Origin: Candidatus Nomurabacteria bacterium | GTDB taxonomy: Bacteria > Patescibacteriota > Minisyncoccia > Phycocordibacterales > UBA9973 | Direction of reading: 5' to 3' | NCBI GenBank assembly: GCA_026395935.1 | Contig: JAPLXT010000110.1 | Location: forward strand, 1,700 to 8,684 | DNA length: 6,985 nt | Part shown: one piece after another, positions 1 through 6,300 of the stretch | Position numbering within the stretch: position 1 is the stretch's first letter | Layout: each line of letters begins with the position of its first letter | The notes under the pieces: generated by a model | What the model saw: the letters and a program-made list of their open reading frames with translations, nothing else | Database searches by the model: none | Told to the model about the DNA's origin: nothing | Translations under genes and position numbers: made by a program

Positions 1-1
1 G

Positions 2-1441
2 AAAGATATTGTGAACTTCATATCTCGCTTCCCTTTCACTCCTACAAAAGCGCAAACAAATACAATCAATACTATCTTGAAAGATTTCGTAAAAGACAAA
101 CCTATGTCACGCTTGCTCGAAGGTGACGTCGGAAGTGGAAAGACTTTTGTAGCAGCAACTATCGCTTACGCAGTAATAAAAAATACTACAGGTACTTCTC
201 GGTATGGAGACTTTGGTAATCTGCAAGTTGCTTACATGGCCCCAACGGAAGTTCTCGCTACTCAACTATACGAGAATTTTATAAAGTATTTCGAACACAC
301 TGGCATTTCTATTGCTCTTATGACGGGCTCTGGTTGCCGCAAGTTCCCTAGCAAATCAGCGCCATGGGAAAAGGGTTCACAGGTAAAAACTTGGACTCCC
401 ATAGCCAAGAATCAGCTTTTAAAATGGATTAAAAATGGTGAGATACCAATAGTGATAGGTACACATGCCTTAATATCTAAAACTGTAGAATTCAAAGATC
501 TAGGATTAGTAATAATAGATGAACAACACAGATTTGGAACAAACCAAAGAATGAAATTGGTGAAAAAGCCTGCCTCGACGCAAGGCGGGCACGGCCACGC
601 ACCACACTATTTATCCATGACAGCAACACCTATTCCCCGCACGCTTGCGCTCACTATCTATGGCGACTTGGATTTGAGTATCATCGACGAGATGCCACTC
701 GGCCGCAAGCAAGTCATCACAGAAATAGTAAAAGAAAATAAAAGAGCGGAAGCTTATGAAAAAATTAAAAAGGAATTAGAGGGAGGACGACAGCTTTATG
801 TAATTTGTCCGAAGATAGGCGAGGAGGTCGGAGAAAGTATTGGTACTTTGTCCGACCTCCGAGCAGTCACAAGCGAAGCATTAAGATTAAAAAGGGATAT
901 TTTTCCAGAATATAATATCGACATAATGCACAGTAAGATGACGAAGGAGAAAAAAGAAAAGGTCATGAAAGATTTCGCTGATAAAAAAATTGATATTTTA
1001 GTTTCTACTTCTGTCATCGAAGTCGGAGTGAATGTTCCTAACGCAACTGTAATCATAATAGAAGGGGCAGAACGTTTCGGCCTTGCCCAACTCCACCAAC
1101 TTCGCGGACGAGTCATCCGCTCGACATACCAATCCTACTGCTACTTATTTGCTGATGCTAAATCAGATAAAACAATCGAGAGATTAAAAGCTATTACAAA
1201 AGCTTCAAACGGATTTGAGCTTGCTGAGCTCGATCTATCGCTCCGCGGAGCAGGACTCCTCGGAGGAGAGAAGCAATGGGGCATCACAGATCTAGGAATG
1301 GAAGCTATAAAGAATATAAAAATGGTAGAAGCTGCCAGAACAGAAGCTATTAAAATGATAGAGCGTGATACAGACCTAAAATTATTTCCTACCCTCTCCG
1401 AAATAATCAAATCCAGAAACTTAAAATTGCATTTTGAATAA
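2..1441 (+). CDS. recG: ATP-dependent DNA helicase RecG, C-terminal part (5' end cut by window edge)
   Basis: RecG is a superfamily 2 helicase that remodels stalled replication forks and branch-migrates Holliday junctions. About 479 codons are visible. The frame is open to the left edge and the first residues (PFTPTKAQ) already match the start of the helicase core, so the GTG at 11 is most likely an internal Val codon and the N-terminal wedge domain lies outside the window. Numbering from that GTG: Walker A GDVGSGKT 38-45, motif Ia APTEVLATQ 77-85, DEQH box 170-173, motif III TATPIPR 204-210, then motif V (STSVIEVGVNVPNA), motif VI (QLHQLRGRV), and the RecG-type TRG region with RGAGLLGGEKQWG. 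All catalytic motifs look intact. Extra residues occur between motifs I and Ia, after LMTGSG, and just before motif III, where a GC-rich hairpin is encoded. GC-rich and AT-rich codon patches alternate. It ends 6 nt before a strong terminator and converges with the minus-strand block. The family call is very secure. Confidence 0.97.
   Translation, partial: KDIVNFISRFPFTPTKAQTNTINTILKDFVKDKPMSRLLEGDVGSGKTFVAATIAYAVIKNTTGTSRYGDFGNLQVAYMAPTEVLATQLYENFIKYFEHTGISIALMTGSGCRKFPSKSAPWEKGSQVKTWTPIAKNQLLKWIKNGEIPIVIGTHALISKTVEFKDLGLVIIDEQHRFGTNQRMKLVKKPASTQGGHGHAPHYLSMTATPIPRTLALTIYGDLDLSIIDEMPLGRKQVITEIVKENKRAEAYEKIKKELEGGRQLYVICPKIGEEVGESIGTLSDLRAVTSEALRLKRDIFPEYNIDIMHSKMTKEKKEKVMKDFADKKIDILVSTSVIEVGVNVPNATVIIIEGAERFGLAQLHQLRGRVIRSTYQSYCYLFADAKSDKTIERLKAITKASNGFELAELDLSLRGAGLLGGEKQWGITDLGMEAIKNIKMVEAARTEAIKMIERDTDLKLFPTLSEIIKSRNLKLHFE
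568..590. repeat. GC-rich hairpin element inside recG
   Basis: GCCTGCCT (568-575) pairs with AAGGCGGGC (583-590 arm) around a 7-nt loop, 8 pairs with one G-U. It is translated in frame as PASTQGG (residues 187-193 counted from position 11), in the loop between the DEQH box and motif III of RecG. From memory of the family, this loop is shorter in most RecG proteins, so the hairpin appears to add several residues. It is much richer in G+C than the flanks. An inserted dispersed palindrome is inferred; a single copy in this window cannot prove it. Confidence 0.6.
823..860. repeat. Long near-perfect palindrome inside recG
   Basis: The arms are GGAGGTCGGA, a mismatched G, then AAAGTA (823-839), and TACTTT, a mismatched G, then TCCGACCTCC (844-860). 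The loop is only 4 nt (TTGG), so 16 of 17 opposed positions pair. It encodes part of the segment between GRQLYVICP and the conserved MHSKM region of helicase domain 2, a place where RecG proteins vary. Such a structure is unlikely from codon choice alone. It may be a second palindromic insertion or a hairpin in the mRNA. Confidence 0.65.
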
Positions 1442-1447
1442 AATCTA

Positions 1448-1488
1448 AAACAAAAAATACCCCTTATTCAAAGGGGTATTTTTTGTTT
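1448..1488. terminator. Bidirectional intrinsic terminator between convergent genes
   Basis: Arms 1448-1465 and 1471-1488 form a perfect 18-bp stem with a 5-nt loop. The GC-rich CCCCTT/AAGGGG core is flanked by an A-tract on the left and a T-tract on the right, so either strand yields a hairpin followed by a U-run. It begins 6 nt after the recG stop codon and lies 5 nt beyond the stop of the acidic minus-strand gene, so it serves both converging transcripts. Confidence 0.92.
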
Positions 1489-1493
1489 AATTA

Positions 1494-1862
1494 TTAAACT
1501 ATTGTCTTTTTTATTTCTTCTGCTTCCATTTCATCAGAGATCTTTAATACTTGTTTTCTAGTTTCTTCAAGTTCTCCTAATTCTTTTTCTACAAAATCCA
1601 TATCACTATTCAAATCTTTCTCTATTGTATTTAATTCATCCATATATTCCTTTTCTATCTTTTGAGCCTCAACATCATTTGTTGTATCAACTCCCATTTC
1701 TTTAAAATCAGCGTCTAATTCTTTTTGTAAAACGTCTTTAACTTGAGCAACTAATCCTGGAGTCACTTCTGTCTTGTCAGATAGAATAGAAGCTATAACA
1801 GATTTTGTACCATCTGAAAAATCACTCTTTATAAAAAAATCTTTTAATTCTTGTATATTCAT
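1494..1862 (-). CDS. Small acidic helical protein, function unknown
   Basis: A 122-residue protein I do not recognise. The sequence is strongly acidic (32 Asp/Glu against 16 Lys/Arg), has no cysteine, one arginine, and neither signal peptide nor membrane segment, so it should be soluble and cytoplasmic. Residues 1-53 look like a small helical unit (ELKDFFIKSDF, then SVIASIL and VAQVKDVLQKEL). Residues 64-119 have heptad-like spacing of Ile/Leu/Met/Val among charged residues, which suggests a coiled coil. The start at 1862 lies 7 nt after the stop of the upstream gene, so the two are probably co-transcribed and perhaps translationally coupled. No Shine-Dalgarno sequence precedes it. The opposite charge of the two products hints at a physical pair, which is inference. 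It is followed directly by the bidirectional terminator. Confidence 0.8.
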   Translation of the reverse strand: MNIQELKDFFIKSDFSDGTKSVIASILSDKTEVTPGLVAQVKDVLQKELDADFKEMGVDTTNDVEAQKIEKEYMDELNTIEKDLNSDMDFVEKELGELEETRKQVLKISDEMEAEEIKKTIV

Positions 1863-1869
1863 AAATTAA

Positions 1870-2706
1870 TTATGCTGCAATTAAATTATTCATTTGTCCG
1901 ACCTGATTATATTGAGCAAGCTTTGCTAATGTCTTTTGTAACTTATCTGCTTGAACTTCTGCTTTTCTTTCTAGAATAGCTTTCTTTATCGCATTCATTT
2001 TTGCATTAAAAGCGTCTTTAGCATACCAAGCTCTCAAAGTTGCAGTATCAATAGCATCTCTACCATACTCTACCGCCTTACCATAATTATTTCTAATTCC
2101 TTCTTTTGCAACATTTAATTTTTCTACCGTTTTTTCTTTCATTAAACTACCTACAGCCTCTACGGTTAAAGCTTTATCTTTTATATAATTCCCAGCTTGC
2201 ATTGTTTTCTCTGCTGTAAAATTTTTAGCTTTTTGTAAGCCTTCAGATGTAGTTTCATATACTGATGCCCCTTTACGTCCAAGCCATTCGCCAGCCTGTC
2301 CGACTTTCTCACTAGTGTATTTATCAAGTTTATTTAAATCATCACCGACAGATTTAATACCTTCACCTACTTTTTCACCCACAAAGTTATATCCTTCTTT
2401 AGCTGCATCTTTAATGTATCCTGCTTCTTGTCCTATTGCTTGACCAGTTGCTTTCACACCAGAAACTACTGCCTCAGGACTATTTAAGACGCCCACAGCT
2501 CCAGTCTTGAAAAGTCTTCCAAATTTTGCGGCTCCACTACTAAGCCATCCAGAAACTTTATTCTTAGCATTACTTATAGACCCTGCTATTTGATTGTATC
2601 TTTCTTCTCCTTTACTAATACCCTTCTCCGGACCCATATTATTTTGATTTTCTACCACAGCTTCTGCTGTTACTTCTGTTTTACCATCTATTCCTTTATT
2701 ATCCAT
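1870..2706 (-). CDS. LEA/apolipoprotein-like amphipathic 11-mer repeat protein
   Basis: A 278-residue, Lys/Ala/Gly/Glu-rich protein with no cysteine, no signal peptide and no clear membrane span. Residues 1-36 look disordered. Residues about 40-262 carry repeats in steps of 11: GEKVG at 110, SEKVGQAGEWLG at 132, AEKTMQAGNYIK at 165, and YIKD at both 97 and 174 (77 apart). This pattern is typical of group 3 late-embryogenesis-abundant proteins, apolipoproteins and synuclein, which fold into long amphipathic helices on lipid or when dried. A membrane-surface or protein-stabilising role follows from that analogy only. The C-terminal stretch 224-268 is a more ordinary basic helix. It is the first gene of a two-gene unit behind its own promoter. 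There is no Shine-Dalgarno sequence before the ATG at 2706, and the leader is only about 25 nt. Composition-driven similarity to LEA proteins can mislead, so the family is uncertain while the gene itself is not. Confidence 0.85.
   Translation of the reverse strand: MDNKGIDGKTEVTAEAVVENQNNMGPEKGISKGEERYNQIAGSISNAKNKVSGWLSSGAAKFGRLFKTGAVGVLNSPEAVVSGVKATGQAIGQEAGYIKDAAKEGYNFVGEKVGEGIKSVGDDLNKLDKYTSEKVGQAGEWLGRKGASVYETTSEGLQKAKNFTAEKTMQAGNYIKDKALTVEAVGSLMKEKTVEKLNVAKEGIRNNYGKAVEYGRDAIDTATLRAWYAKDAFNAKMNAIKKAILERKAEVQADKLQKTLAKLAQYNQVGQMNNLIAA
2170..2379 (-). repeat. 11-residue (33-bp multiple) coding repeats
   Basis: Codons 110-179 of the LEA-like gene. Units beginning at residues 110, 132 and 165 align at offsets of 22 and 33 residues, sharing EK(V/T), QAG, an aromatic (W141, Y174) and a following Leu/Ile. 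The repeats are seen in protein sequence; the DNA copies have diverged, so the duplication is old or maintained by selection on the helix. Confidence 0.65.
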
Positions 2707-2737
2707 AAAAATATAACAATATTATTAATATGTTTGT

Positions 2738-2746
2738 ATTATACCA
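2738..2746 (-). promoter_or_regulatory. Extended -10 promoter for the LEA-like gene
   Basis: On the minus strand this reads TGGTATAAT, a consensus TATAAT with the TGn extension. No good TTGACA-like box lies 16-18 nt upstream (GTATTT at best), which the extended -10 can compensate for. Transcription would start near 2731, giving a leader of about 25 nt before the ATG at 2706. It sits just downstream of the terminator of the preceding unit, as expected for a fresh promoter. Confidence 0.6.
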
Positions 2747-2773
2747 CTATTCCAAATAAAAAATACCCCCTGA

Positions 2774-2816
2774 AATATAAAATACATCCTATATTATTTA
2801 GGATGTATTTTATATT
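2774..2816 (-). terminator. Intrinsic terminator after the DUF6165-like gene
   Basis: Arms 2774-2791 and 2799-2816 pair over 18 bp with a 7-nt loop. The core is CATCCTA/TAGGATG and the outer stem is A/T-rich, so the U-rich portion is partly inside the stem. It starts 10 nt beyond the stop codon at 2826. On the minus strand it is followed by a GGGGGTATTTTTT stretch. It closes the giant GT9/DUF6165-like unit, with read-through still possible. Confidence 0.75.
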
Positions 2817-2825
2817 AAATCAATA

Positions 2826-3329
2826 TTAACTTACAGTTACGTGAGATTTTACTTCTACAATTTTAGAACCAGTTATTTTATTTATTAATGCTTTTAAAGA
2901 AGCTCTCTCATCATTATATTTTGAAACCTGCCTGCAAAGAACTAAATATTTATGTAATACTGCAGGGTCTTCTTTCATCAAAGCATCAATAAATTCTTCT
3001 TCATCTTTACCTTTTTCTATAACTCTTTTACCATCTTCAATGTCCCACAAAAGATTATGGAGTTCACTTAATCTTTTATAAGGAGCTTCAATTTCTGGAA
3101 ATTGTTTTCTAAGTGCTTCTAACGCTGGCATATACTCTCCAAGTTCTTTGGATACATTTGCACGACGAACCTCATCAATTTTTTGTAATTTAGTCTCTAA
3201 TATAGAAGCATTATCAACTACTGCTGCATCACCTATAGGAAGAACATACATTCCATCTCTTTTCTCGATAACTGATTGTTTGACCTCATTATCACTCACT
3301 ATTGTTGTTGACTGTCTTTTTTCGTTCAT
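2826..3329 (-). CDS. DUF6165-like protein next to a GT9 glycosyltransferase
   Basis: A 167-residue soluble protein. The pattern matches my recollection of the DUF6165 family: an N-terminal stretch with SILETKLQKI (42-51) and NVSKEL (58-63), then LHNLLWDIEDGKR (90-102), then YNDERASLKALIN (138-150) and GSKIVEVKSH (154-163). In that family the equivalents are ILEIKLERI, LWDIED, NDRRAALKREIN and a VEEKSY-like end. The molecular function of the family is unknown, but members often sit beside or inside glycosyltransferase and surface-polysaccharide loci, and here the upstream gene ends in a GT9 domain. About 28 extra N-terminal residues and a charged insert near 106-122 make it longer than the usual members of roughly 120-130. 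It is mostly helical, with one cysteine (C132) and no signal or membrane segment. The start at 3329 is 31 nt after the upstream stop with no Shine-Dalgarno sequence, so co-transcription is likely. The family match is from memory and should be confirmed by profile search. Confidence 0.75.
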   Translation of the reverse strand: MNEKRQSTTIVSDNEVKQSVIEKRDGMYVLPIGDAAVVDNASILETKLQKIDEVRRANVSKELGEYMPALEALRKQFPEIEAPYKRLSELHNLLWDIEDGKRVIEKGKDEEEFIDALMKEDPAVLHKYLVLCRQVSKYNDERASLKALINKITGSKIVEVKSHVTVS

Positions 3330-3360
3330 ATTTTTGTTATTTTATGGCTTAATGATATTA

Positions 3361-6300
3361 TTAACCTATTTTACTTAATACTTCCTTGGGGGATATGCTT
3401 GAAGCTCCAACCATTTCCCCGTTGTCTTCAACATAATAACCATCTGTTGATTTTCCTGAGTAAGAATTACTTATTGATCCTCCGTCCCAAGCTTTATTGT
3501 AGATATTAGTTCCATCTTTGTATGTATTTAAAGCTTTTTTATGACTAACTCTTTTTGCTCCAGGGGTAGACCATAGTACTGGATTACTTAGATAAATCAT
3601 AACTGTTGGTGTTCCAAGTGCTCCCGCAAAATGTCCTAATCCTGTATCTGGGGTAATAACTGTTTTTGCCATAGACATAATAGTGTTCATCTTATCGAGT
3701 CTGTCATCTGAACGCGAAATTTTATGTCCTGTTTGACTCTTGTATAAATCTACCATTGCTCCATAACGAGCCTTCTTTGTTGGATCTGGATCATCTAAGA
3801 ACAATATATGTGCTTTAGGATATTTTGCATAAATACCATCCATAACTTCTCTCCATTTTTCTGGAGCATATTCTTTAGGAGTAGTCGAAGAACCTGCCGA
3901 AATTACAAAGATGTCTGCATCTTTTGCTATTTTATATTTTTTTCTAATTTCTTCGGATTCAGTTTTAAATTTTGAACTAGTCTCAATATATTTAGAAGTT
4001 TGATTAATATCTTTAAATAATTTTTGACCTAACATTATTTCAAGTCCTCGTGCAACACGACCAGGAAGTGTATCATATTTTTTCATTAGACGCTTATTAG
4101 TTGGAGATTCTTGTTTCTGCCAACTTGACCAATCAACTGACATTACATTGGACAAATCATGAGCTTGTTCTTCTGATAGTTTAAATAATTCATAATCCTC
4201 AAAACTTCTATTTGCATTAAATACAAACACTTTTTTAGACTGCAGTTCAAAATGTGACTTAGATTCAGCCGGAGAAAAAATTCTGACATTTGGAAACTGT
4301 TCTTCTAATGATGAATATAATGCTTTATTTTTAGAAATAACTTTTATTTCTTTACTATTTTTATTTAATTTGAAATATTCGGTAAGTGAATTAATTAATG
4401 GAAGAGTAAGAACTGCATCACCTATTGGATCAGGCAAAACAATAACAACTTCTCCACAATTCTCTAAGCCTTTAAGTAGTGGTGAATTCTCATAGAAACT
4501 TTTTTCAAATGGCTTGTCACCAACTTCACAATTTTCGATATAAATATTTTCAATTTGAGAATGTAATCTCTTTATTTCATTAGATACATATTCACTAATA
4601 TGTATTGGATTGTTTTTTGAATATCGTTGATTATAAATAAAGCTTTCTTTCTCAATTGAAGCTTTAACTTCTGGAGTAGCCTTGTCATAATTTTGCAATA
4701 CTTCTAAACGACTAAGTACAAAATCAAATTGTTTACTTAATTTTTCATCTGCAGACATCCTACTAACTAGTTGTTCAATTTGTTTATCATCATTACGATA
4801 AAGATTTAAATCACTAAAATACTTTTTAGCTTTATCTCCATAAGAAGTAGGTGTTTCATATGAAGGTATAACGACAGGAGTTTCTTCATATATTATCGGC
4901 TCAAGTGGCTTATGTTTTGGAACAGGAATGAACCAAGGTCCATCTTTTGCAATAGGAAGATTTATATCAGTAGTTGAAAATGGTCCAGTAATAGGAATTA
5001 CTTCGGTAATATCATGAGGATTATTTTCACCAATATGAGTACTTAATATCTGCATGATTTCGCGTCCATCTGTCATATCTCCATTATGTTTTGCGATTTC
5101 AAGAAATGCCCCTTCGTATTTTGCATGACCTCCAACATTATCAAACAACATCTTACCTTCTAAACTATCATGAGGTATATGAATCAAACCATCGGGACCA
5201 ATAATACCTTTTAATACATTTACTTGTGAATTTTTTGTAACAGAGAATAAAACTTCAAGATTACCTTTTTTCATCTCTTCTTGTGCAGCTACTGATACAC
5301 CATTTTGGAATGAACCATCATTTGTCATATGCTGAACAGTCATAACATAATCTCCATGCTCATCTATACCATTACCAACCCATTCTGTTCTAAGCTCGTT
5401 TAAATCTGCTCCTAATAAATGGCCAGGATGATCTGGATCAGGATACATTGGGGTATCATTACCCATCCACTCTCTCATAATATGAGTTGTCTTTTCAAGA
5501 TGATTATGAACCCAATCGTTTGCAGATGTTACTACTTCTTTTGTACTTTCAATCATAGAACATGTAGAGCCTGCCATAATACCATCTTCACCTAGTCGAG
5601 CCATAGTAGCATCACTTAAGGTTCCATCGGAATTATAATCAAAAGGTACATTTTCTGATACAACCCTATCTCCATTTAATATATTAAATGTTCCATCTGG
5701 ATTCTTAAAAATATTTGTACCTTGAGGTGCCTTAAAGTCATGTCCATCAACATTCATGCCAATAGCATCATTCATATCCATGTGTAGTGGATGACCTGTA
5801 ATCCAGCCACGGAAAGTCTCAAGTGGAGTTTCTACGCTTTCATGAGGAACTTCTCCATCTTTCATTTGTTCAATAATTCCCTGAATTACTCCAACTTTAT
5901 GACCACCCATTGCCCAACTTCCTAATGCAAATAATTCTTGAGTTAGTGCTCCAAAGGCAATACCATAAGCTACAGTTTTTGCTCCCACAGCAGCAGAACC
6001 TTTTATCTTTGCCCACTTGAAAGCTTTATCTGTACTTGTTATACCCTTCTCTCCACCAAGCAAACTATCTTTCATGGTCTGTACTTGACTATCAAAGTAA
6101 GCATCAAAGTCTTGTCCTCCTGGTAATTTACCCTTCAGTTCATTTTCTAATTTACTTTTGACACCATATTTTGCTGCCGCAACTAATTTTATTAAATCTA
6201 ATTTTTCTTTTTCAACATTTCCAGGATTTGAATATGAGATTAAATCAATCTCTCTTTCATTTGCTAATGAGTTTCTAGTTTCTATTTCACTTAAAATTTC

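Noticed and set aside
796..1116. Open frame on the minus strand inside recG
   Set aside because: It overlaps conserved helicase motifs on the other strand, and the product is Ser/Ile/Phe-rich with no recognisable domain: an antisense shadow.
1240..1268. Perfect palindrome GCTCCGCGGAGC followed by CTCCTCGGAGGAG in recG
   Set aside because: It encodes the conserved LRGAGLLGGE motif, so codon choice for Arg/Gly/Leu explains it better than an inserted element. The repeats are also short.
1141..1410. Second minus-strand open frame inside recG
   Set aside because: Antisense shadow of the conserved RecG C terminus, with no upstream signals.
1893..1904. TTTGTCCGACCT shared with recG positions 847-858
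   Set aside because: Twelve bases in common, but in the LEA-like gene they simply encode a Gln-Val-Gly context with no surrounding palindrome. Chance or codon reuse is sufficient.
2590..2829. Plus-strand frame across the 2707-2825 intergenic region
   Set aside because: Its product is low-complexity Ile/Phe/Tyr from AT-rich DNA, and it crosses a terminator and a promoter of the opposite strand.
3330..3360. Possible -10 box (TAAAAT on the minus strand) between the GT9 and DUF6165-like genes
   Set aside because: It lies only about 10 nt before the ATG, has no extension or -35 box, and any AT-rich gap would give a similar match.
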